Shown here piece by piece: positions 37,021 to 48,000 of a DNA stretch of 64,000 nucleotides. Location of the stretch: contig OZ004595.1 of assembly GCA_963924555.1 (NCBI GenBank), positions 5,512,599-5,576,598 of the forward strand, written 5' to 3'. Each line of letters starts with the position of its first letter. Position 1 is the first letter of the stretch. This DNA comes from Crambe crambe (taxonomy: Eukaryota > Porifera > Demospongiae > Poecilosclerida > Crambeidae). The position numbers and the translations under genes were made by a program. Below the pieces are notes generated by a model. The model was not told where the DNA came from. It was given only the letters and a program-made list of their open reading frames with translations, and made no database searches.

Positions 37021-37322
37021 TGACTATCTCTGTATAGCAAGAGGAAAAAGTTATAACAATCATTGTTTGTCATACTAACTATAATCTGGTGATGTGATGA
37101 ATATTATTTTACCATGGACCCCCCATAATCTACCGAAGTTTTGTTGACAAGCTTTTTAGATCTCTTTAGCTACCTAGCTCTTCTACTGGCTCCACCATTA
37201 AAAAAAGTGAGTTACTATTAATTTTTAGACTGCATAGTGTTAATGTTAAGTCTGTAGTTGGCTAATACTCTAATTTTATTGTTAGCTAGAGTAGCCATGA
37301 CCACTCTATTTATACACAGATA
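37021..37322 (+). promoter_or_regulatory. Type-1 upstream region of pseudogene E
   Basis: This is nearly the same as 44683-45083 before gene F, with an internal deletion. A likely 5'UTR intron at 37207-37319 (AAAAAA|GTGAGT to TACACAG) ends three nucleotides before the ATG at 37323. Confidence 0.45.
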
Positions 37323-39351
37323 ATGGCTACATCCACTTCAGTCACTGATGTCACCCCTCTTCATTTAGCTGCCAAGTGTGATGATAAGACTGAAGTCAGA
37401 AGGTTACTGGAAAGTTATGAGTATAATGTAGACTGTACTGATTCCAATGGAGAGACTCCACTGCATTATGCTTGTGCTGCAGGTCACTTAGATATAGTTA
37501 TGGTGCTGATAGCTGAGTTCAATGCTTATATGTTTTTAAAGGATAAGAATGGTTGCACACCACTAATGACTGCATGTTTATATGGATGGAAAGATGTTGC
37601 CCTCAGTCTAGTGACTGATCACCTTTGTCCTCTAGATGTAAAAGATGATAAAAACAGAACAGTTCTTCATTATGCATGTGATGGAGGTAATGTTAGTCTA
37701 GTTCAATCTCTGATATGTGACCACAATGCTGATATTCATGCTAAGGATGACGAAAATAACACACCACTCCATGTGGCTGCATTAGGTGGAAAGAATAGGG
37801 TTGTATTGTATCTAATTAATAGATTCAATTGTGATATTGATTTCAGAGGTTTTTGGGGTAGATCCTTGTTACATTATGCATGCATGGATGGTAATGTTAG
37901 TCTTGTTCAATCCCTGATACATGACCATAATGTTGATATTAATGCTAGGGATGATGAAAATAACACACCACTCCATGTAGTAGCATTGAATGGAAAGAAA
38001 GAGGTTGCATTATTTTTAATCAAGGAGTTGGGATATGATGTATTTAATACCAAATGTTTTTTGGGTAGATCCTTGTTACATAATGCATGTATAGGAGGTA
38101 ATATTGGTCTAGTTCAATCCCTAACATGTGACCATAATGCTGATATCATAGCTAGGGATGATGAAAATAACACACCACTTCATGTGGCAGCATTAAGTGG
38201 AATGAAGGAGGTTGCATTGTATCTAATTAATAGATTCAGCTGTGATATTAATATCAGAGATCCCTTAGGCAAAACCCTGTTACACAGAGTGTGTGAAAGT
38301 GGTAGTGTCAGGCTAGTTCAATCCCTGATACGTGACTACAATGCTGATATCACTGCTAGGGATGGTGAGAATAACACACCACTCCAGGTAGCAGCATTGA
38401 ATGGAAAGAAAGAGGTTGCATTGGTTCTAATCAAAGAGTTTAGTTGTGATATTAATATCAGAGATCCCTTAGGCAAAACCCTGTTACAAAGAGTGTGTGA
38501 AAGTGGTAGTGTCAGTCTAGTTCAATCCCTGATACATGATTACAATGCTGATATCAATGCTAGGGATGATGACAATAACACACCACTCCATGTAGCAGCA
38601 TTGCATGGAAGAAAAGAGGCTGCATTGTTTTAATCAAGGAATTTGGTTGTGATATTAATATCAGATATCCTTCAGGCAAAACCCTGCTACACAGAGTATG
38701 TGAAAGTGGTAGTGTCAGTCTAGTTCAATCCCTGATACATGATTTCAATGCTGATACCAATGCTAGGGATGATAAAGATAATACACCACTCCATTTAGCA
38801 GCATTGAATGGAAATAAAGAGGTTGCATTGTTTTTTATAAAGGACCTTGGTTGTGATATTAATATCAAAGATCCTTCAGGCAAAACCCTGCTACACAGAG
38901 TGTGTGAAAATGGTAGTGTCAGTCTAGTTCAATCCCTGTTTTATGATTACAATGCTGATACGAATGCTAGGGATAATGAAAATAACACACCACTCCATGT
39001 GGCTGCTTTATATGGAAAGAAAGAGGTTGCATTATCCCTAATGAATGAATTTGGCTGTGATATCACTATCAAAGGTTTTTTTGGGTAGATCCTTGCTACA
39101 TAATGCATGTGCTGGAGGTAATGCTAGTCTAGTTCAATCCCTGATACATGATTACAATGCAGATACGAATGCTAGGGATGATGAAAATAACACACCACTC
39201 CATGTGGCTGCTTTGTATGGAAAGAAAGAGGTTGCATTGTCCCTAATAAATAAGTTCAGCTATGATATCACTGTCAAGGGTTATTTTGGTAGATCCTTGC
39301 TACATTATGCATATAAAGGAGGAAATGTTAGTCTAGTTCAATCCCTGATAG

Positions 39352-39524
39352 TGTGGTATAACTATACTAGTTACACATGTAGTTACATGTACTGTTTATA
39401 ATTAGGTTACATGTTTACAGGTTAGCACCTGCTTAGAGGTGCATGATCATGCTAGCAGCTGTTTTATATATAGAGAACTAGCTATCAACAGACTATTACT
39501 CTTTACTATTTCGGAGATACCACA
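39352..39524 (+). repeat. 5' LTR of element 1
   Basis: This is a 173-bp LTR, TGTGGTATAAC...GATACCACA, identical by eye to 43376-43548. The terminal TGTGG/CCACA inverted repeat is present. Confidence 0.92.
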
Positions 39525-39559
39525 TGGTGGCAGCGGTGATTGAACACTAGCTATTGAAA

Positions 39560-42500
39560 ATGTCTCATATTCGTTTACAACCTCCAGATGCCTTTAATTT
39601 CCGCAACCCTAATGACTGGCCCAGATGGAAAAAAAGATTTGAACAATTTCGAGTTGCATCAAACCTGAGTAGGGATCCTGAAGATAGACAGATTAGTACC
39701 CTGCTATATTGTCTTGGGGAAGAAGCAGAGAATGTTTTGACCTCTACAGGTATTTCAGAGGATGACAGAAAGAAATATGACTCAGTTCTATTGCAATTTG
39801 ACAAGTTTTTCAAAGTACGGAGGAATGTTATATTTGAAAGAGCTGTTTTCAACAGAAGAAATCAGCAACAGGGGGAATCTGTGGAACAATACATCATTGA
39901 ACTATACAAGTTGGCAGAAACCTGTGAGTATGGAACGATGACACCAGAACTCATACGCGATCGTCTCATTGTGGGAATACTTGATTCTGAACTGTCTGAG
40001 AGACTTCAACTAATCCCTGATCTTTCGTTGGAGAAAGCAAAAGAAATGGTACGTCAAAACGAAGCTGTCCATGAACAGCAACAGGAACTAAAAGGATCAA
40101 AAGAATTCAGTTCTGTGAATGAACTAGCTTCAAGGCGAGGAAAGTATCCCGCAACAAGCAGAAAATACAATTCCAGGACACTTAAAGCTTGTTCTCACTG
40201 TGGGAGAGGCCCACACCCCCGTGAAAAATGTCCAGCCATAGATGCCGAGTGCCATAATTGCAAAAAGAGAGGGCATTTTAGCTCTCAATGCTTCAGCAAA
40301 AAAATTTCAGAAGTAGAAGTAACAGAAGAATGTAATTTGGAAGCAGCATTCTTGAATACTGTTGAATCTAATCCCAAAACATTTTGGGTCAACAAGATAA
40401 GTATAAATGGACAAGAAACAGTATTTAAATTGGATACTGGAGCAGAAGTCACTGCCATTTCCCAGCAAACGTTTGAAAGTCTGGATAAACCCAGACTCAG
40501 CAAAGCAGAAAAGATCCTTTATGGACCATCCAAACAACTTTTGGATGTCACAGGACAATTCATGGCCAAACTCTCAAAGGGGAAGATCACCACTACACAA
40601 CAAGTGTTCGTAATCAACGGACTCAAGAATAACCTGCTTGGTCTCCCTGCTATTACTCAGCTGAACCTGGTAGCAAGGGTGGGGGAAACTACAGATATTC
40701 GCTCACAGATTGTACAGAAATACTCACCAACGTTTCAAGGACTTGGGAACCTTGGATGTGAGTATACTATCAAATTAAAGCCAGGTGCATCCCCACATTC
40801 AATATTTGCCCCGAGGCATGTTCCACTTCCGTTACGTTCTAAAGTCAAGGAGGAATTGGAAAAAATGGAATCGATGGGAGTAATCTCAAGAGTTGATGAA
40901 CCAACCGAATGGTGCGCTGGAATGGTAGTTGTGCCAAAAAAAGGGGGTAAAATCCGTGTGTGTGTAGATTTGAAACCCCTTAACTCAAATGTTCTCCGAG
41001 AGGTTCACCCCTTACCGAAAGTTGATGAGACTTTGGCCCAACTTGCCGGTGCACGAGTATTTAGCAAACTTGATGCAAACAGTGGGTTTTGGCAAATACC
41101 CCTAGCCAAACCATCAAGACTTCTCACAACTTTCTTGACCCCATTCGGACGATTTTGTTTCAACAAATTACCGTTTGGCATTTCGAGTGCCCCTGAACAC
41201 TTCCAGAAACGAATGTCTGAAATCCTAGTTGGTCTTGAGGGCGTACTCTGTTCGATGGATGATGTCCTTATCTTTGGGAAAGACCTACATGAGCACAACA
41301 CTCGCCTTGACACAGTCTTCAGGCGAGTTCAAGCTGCAGGAGTAACATTAAATTTGGAAAAATGTGAGTTCGCAAAAAGATCACTAAAGTATCTTGGTCA
41401 TATCATTGACGAGAAAGGAATCAAAGCAGATCCAAACAAAACCTCAGCTATTCTGGAGATGGACCCCCCTAAAACAGTGTCTGAGCTGAGGAGGTTCCTA
41501 GGAATGGTCAACCAGCTGGGGAAATTCTCAAAGAACTTGGCTGATTTGACTAAACCTCTACGAGAACTACTGAGCAAACAGAAACAGTGGGTGTGGAGCA
41601 CTCCACAGGACCAAGCTTTCCAAAAGGTTAAATCAGAACTCTCTAATGAAACAATTTTGGCACTCTACGACCCAGAAGCAGACACAAAAGTTTCAGCTGA
41701 CGCATCATCTTACGGCCTGGGTGCAGTCCTATTGCAGAAATCTGAAACCTCCTGGAAGCCAGTAGCATTCGCTTCCCGCTCTATGTCCGAGACTGAACAG
41801 CGTTATGCACAAATTGAAAAGGAGGCCCTTGCCAGCACATGGGCATGTGAAAAGTTCTCCAGCTACATCTTGGGAAAACCATTCATAATTGAGACCGATC
41901 ACAAGCCGCTGGTCCCATTGCTGGGAGCAAAAAACCTCAATAGCCTTCCACCCCGAGTTCTCCGATTTCGATTGAGGTTAGACCGATTTGATTATCACAT
42001 AATCCATGTCCCAGGAAAAGAATTGTACACTGCAGATACGCTGTCTCGAGCCCCATTATCATACTATGGAGATCAAAAACTCCAGGAGGAGGCAGAGTCA
42101 CTGATGGAAATGTGCGTTGACCACTTACCAGCTAACAGTTCACGTCTAGACGAGTTCCGGAAGGCACAAGCAACAGATCCTGTTTGTTCATCCCTCATCA
42201 ATTACTGCAGACATGGCTGGCCAAATGAAAAAAGGGACATCGATGTCACACTCGTGCCATATTGGCATGTACGAAGTGAACTCACAGTTCATAACAATCT
42301 ACTTTTGTATGGCAGAAGGATCCTAGTACCTAAACAATTGCAGAAGGAAATTCTTCACAAAATACATTGTGGTCACCAGGGCATACAACGGTGTCAATTG
42401 CGAGCCAAAATAGCAGTATGGTGGCCAGGTATTTTACAGCATATTGCTGACATGGTCGAAAAATGCCCAGAGTGCATCAAAAATACCTCACAGAAAAGCG

Positions 42501-43354
42501 AACCACTTCTCTCAACTAAACTCCCAGACTACCCTTGGCAGAGGATTGGAACAGACTTATTCATGCTGAATGGAGCCACCTATCTACTAGTCATAGACTA
42601 TTTCTCCAGATTTGTCGAAGTTGTGAAGTTGAAAACCACCACTTCAGCCAGCATCATCGAAGTTTTGAAACCCATATTTGCACGATTTGGTATACCAGAA
42701 ACCCTGATGAGTGACAATGGCCCTCAATACTCTTCCCAGGAGTTTGTTAACTTTGCCAAAACTTACGATTTCTGCCACATTACCAGCAGCCCTCATTATC
42801 CGCAATCCAATGGCCTAGCCGAAAGGGCCGTACAAACAGTTAAGAAGCTGTTGAAGGAGTCAAAAGATCCCTACCAAGCAGTACTCAGTTATCGAAGCAC
42901 ACCCCTTCCCTGGTGTAATATTTCTCCAGCAGAACTCCTAATGGGCAGACAGCTCCGTACAGCACTGCCACAAGTTGATGATCTGTTGCTACCGAAATGG
43001 CCATATCTGGACGAATTTCGACGTAAGGATGTGGAATTTAAACAAAAGCAGAAGCAGAATTTTGACAGCCGTCATCGTGTTCGAGTACTCCCTCCTATTC
43101 CTAACAACACAGAAGTGCAAATCACATCTGGGACTGAGACCACAGGCCAGATAATCGCACCAGCCAATGCTCCAAGGTCATACATAGTTGAAACGCCCAC
43201 TGGCTTAGTGAGGAGGAATCGCCGCCACCTCAATGTTATTCCTAATGACCAGACTTCCGATGGAGTTCAACAACCTGATACTCCTCCCCGCCAGATTATG
43301 ACAAGGTCCCAAACCGGAACAGTAATTCACCCCCCTGACCGATTCCATTTCTAA
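39560..43354 (+). CDS. gag-pol: Gag-Pol polyprotein of element 1 (Ty3/gypsy), 1264 aa
   Basis: One uninterrupted frame runs from ATG 39560. The order is: Gag-like N-terminal half; two zinc-knuckle motifs (CSHCGRGPHPREKC and CHNCKKRGHFSSQC); aspartic protease with DTGA (about residue 292); reverse transcriptase with CVDLKPLN and MDDVLIFG in the active-site position; RNase H with SADASSYGLGAVL and TDHKPLV; integrase with an HHCC zinc finger (HKIHCGHQG... CPECIK) and DDE catalytic core residues in IGTDLF, SDNGPQ and the E of GLAER. The RT-RNaseH-integrase order is that of Ty3/gypsy rather than copia. Gag and Pol are in one frame with no frameshift signal. All catalytic motifs look intact, so the element may be autonomous. 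It would be made in the cytoplasm and form virus-like particles. It is in the same orientation as the host pseudogene. Confidence 0.93.
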   Translation: MSHIRLQPPDAFNFRNPNDWPRWKKRFEQFRVASNLSRDPEDRQISTLLYCLGEEAENVLTSTGISEDDRKKYDSVLLQFDKFFKVRRNVIFERAVFNRRNQQQGESVEQYIIELYKLAETCEYGTMTPELIRDRLIVGILDSELSERLQLIPDLSLEKAKEMVRQNEAVHEQQQELKGSKEFSSVNELASRRGKYPATSRKYNSRTLKACSHCGRGPHPREKCPAIDAECHNCKKRGHFSSQCFSKKISEVEVTEECNLEAAFLNTVESNPKTFWVNKISINGQETVFKLDTGAEVTAISQQTFESLDKPRLSKAEKILYGPSKQLLDVTGQFMAKLSKGKITTTQQVFVINGLKNNLLGLPAITQLNLVARVGETTDIRSQIVQKYSPTFQGLGNLGCEYTIKLKPGASPHSIFAPRHVPLPLRSKVKEELEKMESMGVISRVDEPTEWCAGMVVVPKKGGKIRVCVDLKPLNSNVLREVHPLPKVDETLAQLAGARVFSKLDANSGFWQIPLAKPSRLLTTFLTPFGRFCFNKLPFGISSAPEHFQKRMSEILVGLEGVLCSMDDVLIFGKDLHEHNTRLDTVFRRVQAAGVTLNLEKCEFAKRSLKYLGHIIDEKGIKADPNKTSAILEMDPPKTVSELRRFLGMVNQLGKFSKNLADLTKPLRELLSKQKQWVWSTPQDQAFQKVKSELSNETILALYDPEADTKVSADASSYGLGAVLLQKSETSWKPVAFASRSMSETEQRYAQIEKEALASTWACEKFSSYILGKPFIIETDHKPLVPLLGAKNLNSLPPRVLRFRLRLDRFDYHIIHVPGKELYTADTLSRAPLSYYGDQKLQEEAESLMEMCVDHLPANSSRLDEFRKAQATDPVCSSLINYCRHGWPNEKRDIDVTLVPYWHVRSELTVHNNLLLYGRRILVPKQLQKEILHKIHCGHQGIQRCQLRAKIAVWWPGILQHIADMVEKCPECIKNTSQKSEPLLSTKLPDYPWQRIGTDLFMLNGATYLLVIDYFSRFVEVVKLKTTTSASIIEVLKPIFARFGIPETLMSDNGPQYSSQEFVNFAKTYDFCHITSSPHYPQSNGLAERAVQTVKKLLKESKDPYQAVLSYRSTPLPWCNISPAELLMGRQLRTALPQVDDLLLPKWPYLDEFRRKDVEFKQKQKQNFDSRHRVRVLPPIPNNTEVQITSGTETTGQIIAPANAPRSYIVETPTGLVRRNRRHLNVIPNDQTSDGVQQPDTPPRQIMTRSQTGTVIHPPDRFHF

Positions 43355-43375
43355 CCAAACTCTGAGAAAGAGAGA

Positions 43376-43548
43376 TGTGGTATAACTATACTAGTTACAC
43401 ATGTAGTTACATGTACTGTTTATAATTAGGTTACATGTTTACAGGTTAGCACCTGCTTAGAGGTGCATGATCATGCTAGCAGCTGTTTTATATATAGAGA
43501 ACTAGCTATCAACAGACTATTACTCTTTACTATTTCGGAGATACCACA
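43376..43548 (+). repeat. 3' LTR of element 1
   Basis: This is a 173-bp copy identical by eye to 39352-39524, preceded by the polypurine tract at 43363-43375 and followed by the GATAG target duplication. Confidence 0.92.
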
Positions 43549-43840
43549 GATAGGTGACCATAGTGCTGATATCTATGCTAGGGATGATGAAAATAACACG
43601 TCACTTCATGTGGCTGCATTGAGTGGCAATGAAAGGGTTACATTGTCTCTGATTGATACGCTTGGTTGTGATATTTTTGTCAAAGGTGGCAATGGCTATT
43701 CATTGCTACACTCAGCATGTCATAAAGGACACTCCAATCTCATAGAAACACTTTGCAAATATATGTCTCCCTTGATTTTGGATGAGGATGGTAACACTCC
43801 TCTTCATATCTCTTCAGTACGTAGCCATAGTGAATGTGTT

Positions 43841-43953
43841 GATTCACTGTAGCCTTCTGAGAACCTTAAGGGTAGAAGAGAAAGAAGAGTTTTTAGTTTA
43901 TAGGACTTTGACCTGCCATCCCTACTTAGAGAGTGCTACCGCACTCTGATTAA

Positions 43954-44007
<54 letters not shown>

Positions 44008-44193
44008 CCAAAAGTCTTTTTTTTTTCGTATGCTAGCGAATGAATTTAACATTCTTCTCTCTACTGTGTGATTCACTGTAGCCTTCTGAGAACCTGTAGA
44101 GTAAGGATAGAAGAGAAAGAAGAGTTTTTAGTTTATACAGTCCTATGGACTTTGACCTGCCATCCCTACTTAGAGAGTGCTAGCGCACTCTCT
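43841..44193. repeat. Two about 110-125-bp direct repeats flanking an ATT microsatellite
   Basis: The first copy, about 43841-43949 (GATTCACTGTAGCCTTCTGA...GCACTCTG), is repeated at about 44070-44193 with small indels. Between them is an (ATT)n tract, about 43950-44007, plus a T run. Each copy ends in a small hairpin-like AGAGTGC...GCACTCT. The first copy forms the 3' boundary of pseudogene E. Confidence 0.8.
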
Positions 44194-44277
44194 GATGTCT
44201 TACGTAGTAATATCGCTAATCTAGACGATAGATAACAGAGTTTGCTGTAATCATGTGATTTGTGATTGATTACACAG

Positions 44278-44335
44278 ATTTCGAAGACCTTTGACACATC
44301 CATATCAACACCACCCTTATTCTGACAGCAGTTGA
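44278..44335 (+). pseudogene. Duplicated last exon of the IQ-motif gene
   Basis: After GATTACACAG, the 58 nt correspond to 4933-4999. The reading frame to the TGA is preserved despite a 9-nt in-frame deletion and a few substitutions; both encode RRPLTHPYQ and end YSDSS or HSDSS. The IQ exon itself is not present nearby, so this is an orphan exon brought along with the upstream region of gene F. Confidence 0.6.
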
Positions 44336-45083
44336 AACACAAGTCAACTTATCTTCATTCATCTGACAGTCATAATTAATAATTGTTTATAATCATCATC
44401 ATTGAGGGAAATGAATTATGAGTTATGTAGCACCAGCTAGTAGTAGTCTAGAGGTGATGTAGTTTAGGCGCAGGACCATAGGTGAAGAAGGATGTCTATA
44501 TTCCATCTCCTCCACCTTGCTTCTCACCTAACACCTGATGGTGGGCATATAATTGCTGTAGTTATGTAGACCAAAACATTACCTAGCTACTGGACCACAC
44601 ACCAATTTTCTAATACAATTCATGAGTTATGAATATTAGATTAGTATTTGATTATGGTGATGCACCTTTTCAGAAGGTACTGATGACTATCTCTGTATAG
44701 CAAGATAGTTTTCTCCTGATCACTGGACCATTCCTAGCCTAGTGCTGCTAAGTCACTCACATAGCTAATTCAAAAACAAAAAAAAAGAAAAAAGAAGGAG
44801 AATAGCAAGAGGAAAAAGTTATAGCAATCATTGTTTGTCATGCTAACTATAATCTGGTGATGTGATGAATATTATTTTACCATGGACCCCCCATAATCTA
44901 CCGAAGTTTTGTTGACAAGCTTTTTAGATCTCTTTAGCTACCTAGCTCTTCTACTGGCTCCACCATTAAAAAAGTGAGTTACTATTTTAGACTGCATAGT
45001 GTTAATGTTAAGTCTGTAATTGGCTAATACTCTATTTTATTGTTAGCTAGAGTAGCCATGACTACTCTATTTATACACAGATA
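44336..45083 (+). promoter_or_regulatory. Type-1 upstream region of gene F
   Basis: This is homologous to 5000-5738. It contains the GTGATGAATATTATTTTACC word and a likely 5'UTR intron at 44974-45080 (AAAAAA|GTGAGT to TACACAG), three nucleotides before the ATG. The poly-C run of the gene A copy is absent or reduced to six C (about 44886-44891). Confidence 0.5.
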
Positions 45084-48000
45084 ATGGCTACATCCACTTC
45101 AGTCACTGATGTCACCCCTCTTCATTTAGCTGCCAAGTGTGATGATAAGACTGAAGTCAGAAGGTTACTGGAGAATGGCAAGTATAATGTAGACTGTACT
45201 GATTCCAACGGGGAGACTCCACTGCATTATGCTTGTGCTGAAGGCAATATTAATCTAGTTCAATCCCTGATACATGATTACAATGCTGATATCAATGCTA
45301 GGGATGATAAAAATAACACACCACTCCATGTAGCAGCATTGAATGGAAAGAAAGAGGTTGCATTGTTTTTAATCAAGGAATTTGGTTGTGATATTAATAT
45401 CAGAGATCCTTCAGGCAAAACCCTGCTACACAGAGTGTGTGAAAGTGGTAGTGTCAGTCTAGTTCGATCCCTGATACGTGATTACAATGCTAATACCAAT
45501 GTTCAGGATGATGAAAATAACACACCACTCCATGTAACAGCATTGAATGGAAATAAAGAGGTTGCATTGTTTTTAATCAAGGAGTTTGGTTGTGATATTA
45601 ATATCAGAGGTCCTTTAGGCAAAACCCTGTTACACAGAGTGTGTGAAAGTGGTAGTGTCAGTCTAGTTCTATCCCTGATACATGATTACAATGCTGATAC
45701 TAATGCTAGGGATAAGGTGTATAACACACCACTCCATGTAGCAGTATGGCATGAAAGAAAAAAGGTTGCATGGTTTTTAATCAAGAAGTTTGGTTGTGAT
45801 ATTAATATCAGAGATCCTTCAGGAAAAACCCTGTTACACAGAGTGTGTAAATATGGTAGTGTCAGTTTAGTTCAATCCCTGATACGTGATTACAATGCTG
45901 ATACCAATGCTAGGGATAATGAGAAGAACACACCACTCCATGTAGCAGTATTAAATGGAAAGAAAGAGATTGCATTCTTTTTAATAGAGACGTTTGGTTG
46001 TGATATCAATATCAGAGATCCTTCAGGCAAAACACTGCTACATAGAATGTGCAAAAGTGGTAATGTCAGTCTAGTTCCCCTGATATATGATTACAATGCT
46101 GATATCAATGCTAGGGATATTGAGAGTAACACACCACTCCATGTAGCAGTATTGAATGGAAAGAAAGAGGTTGCATTGTTTTTAATAACGAAGTTTGGTT
46201 GTGATATTAATATCAGAGATACTTCAGGTAAAACCCTGCTACATAGAATGTGCAGTCGTCATGGTAGTATCAGTCTAGTTCAATCCCTGATACATGATTA
46301 CAATGCTGATACCAATGCTAGGGATGACAAGAAGAACACACCACTCCATGTGGCTGCTTTGTATGGAAAGAAAGAGGTTATGTTGTCCTTAATAAAGTTA
46401 GGCTGTGATATCACTCTCAAGGGTAGTTTGGGTAGATCCTTGCTACATCAAGCATGTAGAGGAGGTAATGTTAGTCTAGTTCAATCCCTGATATGTGACC
46501 AAAATGCTGATATCACTGCTAGGGATGATGAAAATAACACACCACTCCATGTGGCTGCTTTGTATGGAAAGAAAAAGGTTATGTTGTACTTAATAAAGTT
46601 AGGCTGTGATATCACTCTCAAGGGTAGTTTGGGTAGATCCTTGCTACATCAAGCATGTAGAGGAGGTTATGTTGGTCTAGTTCAATCCCTGATACATGAT
46701 TACAATGCTGATACCAATGCTAGGGATGGTGAGAATAATACGCCACTTCATGTAGCAGCATTGAATGGAAATAAAGAGGTTGCATTGTTTTTAATTAAGG
46801 AGTTTGGTTGTGATATTAATACCAGAGATCCTTCAGGCAAAACCCTGCTACACAGAGTGTGTGAAAGTGGTAGTGTCAGTCTAGTTCAATCCCTGATACA
46901 TGATTACAATGCTGATATCAATGCTAGGGATGATGAAAATAACACACCACTCCATGTAGCAGGATTGAGTGGAAATAAAGAGGTTATATTGTGTTTAATA
47001 CATGAGCATGGTTGTGATATTAATGTGAGGGGTGCTTCAGGTAGATCCTTATTGCATAATGCATGTGAAAGTGGTAATCTTAGTCTAGTTGAATACCTGA
47101 TAATCTACTGTAATGCTAATGTGGATGCTATGGATGATAGTGATAACACGCCACTCCACGTAGCAGCATTGAATGGGAAGGAAAAGGTTGCATTCTCTCT
47201 TATCAATAAATTTAGTTGTGATATTAATGTCAGAGGTTTTTTGGGCAGATCCTTGCTACATTCTGCATGTATAGGAGGTGATATGGATCTACTTCATTCC
47301 ATTATATATGTCTACAATCCTGATGTCAATGTTAGGGATGGTGAAAGTAACACACCACTCCATGTAGCAGTGTTGAATGGGCAAAAAAAGGTTGCACTAT
47401 TTTTAATAAGTAAGTTTGGTTATGATATTGATGTCAAGGATCATTTAGGTAGGTCTTTGCTACATCTAGCATGTGAAGAAGGTAATATTCATTTAGTTCA
47501 ATCTTTAATACTTGACTACAATGCAAATATAAATGTTAGGGATAATAAGAATAATACACCGCTTCACATATCAGCATTGTATGGAAAAGAAGAGGTTACG
47601 TTGTTTCTGATAAATGATTTCGGATGTGACCTTGAAGTTAAAGGTGTTTTGGGTAGATCCTTGCTACACCTTGCATGTATAGGAGGTAATGTTAGTCTGG
47701 TTCAATCCCTGATACATGACCATAATGCTGATATCAATGCTAAGGATGATGAAAATAACACACCACTCCATGTAGCAGCATTGAGTGGAAATAAAGAGGT
47801 TGTATTGTTTTTAATAGAGGACCTTGGTTTTGATATTAATATCAGAGGTGTTAATGGCTACTCATTGCTACACTCAGCATGTCATAATGGACACCTTAAT
47901 CTCACAAAGGCACTTTGTAAATTCATGTCTCCCTTGATTGTTGATGAGGATGGTAACACTCCTCTTCATATCTCTTCAATACGTGGCCATAGTGAATGTG

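Larger units (their letters stand above)
39352..43548 (+). mobile_element. Complete Ty3/gypsy-type LTR retrotransposon, 4197 bp
   Basis: It is flanked by a 5-bp duplication GATAG (39347-39351 and 43549-43553) and has two 173-bp LTRs that look identical, each starting TG and ending CA. A primer-binding site beginning TGGTGGCAGCGGTGAT follows the 5' LTR, and a purine tract GAGAAAGAGAGA precedes the 3' LTR. The single internal gag-pol frame is open. No envelope gene is seen. Identical LTRs imply a recent insertion. Confidence 0.93.
37323..43852 (+). pseudogene. Pseudogene E: ankyrin array of a Roco paralogue, frameshifted, split by an LTR retrotransposon and 3'-truncated
   Basis: The frame opens MATSTSVTDVTPLHLAAKCD and runs through ankyrin repeats to 38633, where one T is missing from a T run (GCATTGTTTTAATC against GCATTGTTTTTAATC in gene F). 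The reading then continues in another frame until an extra T in a T run near 39075-39081 restores the first frame. At 39352 a retrotransposon interrupts SLVQSLI. After it, from 43554, the ankyrin frame resumes (GDHSADIYARDD) and is exactly in phase once the 4202 inserted bases (element plus 5-bp duplication) are discounted. It ends at 43850-43852, because at about 43841 the sequence switches to an unrelated repeat (GATTCACTGTAGCCTTCTG). There is no Roc, COR or death domain. About 22 ankyrin repeats are recognisable. The two compensating indels lie in homopolymers and could be assembly errors; the insertion and truncation are real disruptions. Confidence 0.8.

Noticed and set aside
39352..43548. 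An integrated infectious retrovirus
   Set aside because: There is no envelope gene, LTRs are very short, and domain order and motifs fit an ordinary Ty3/gypsy retrotransposon; the same holds for 53527-57893.
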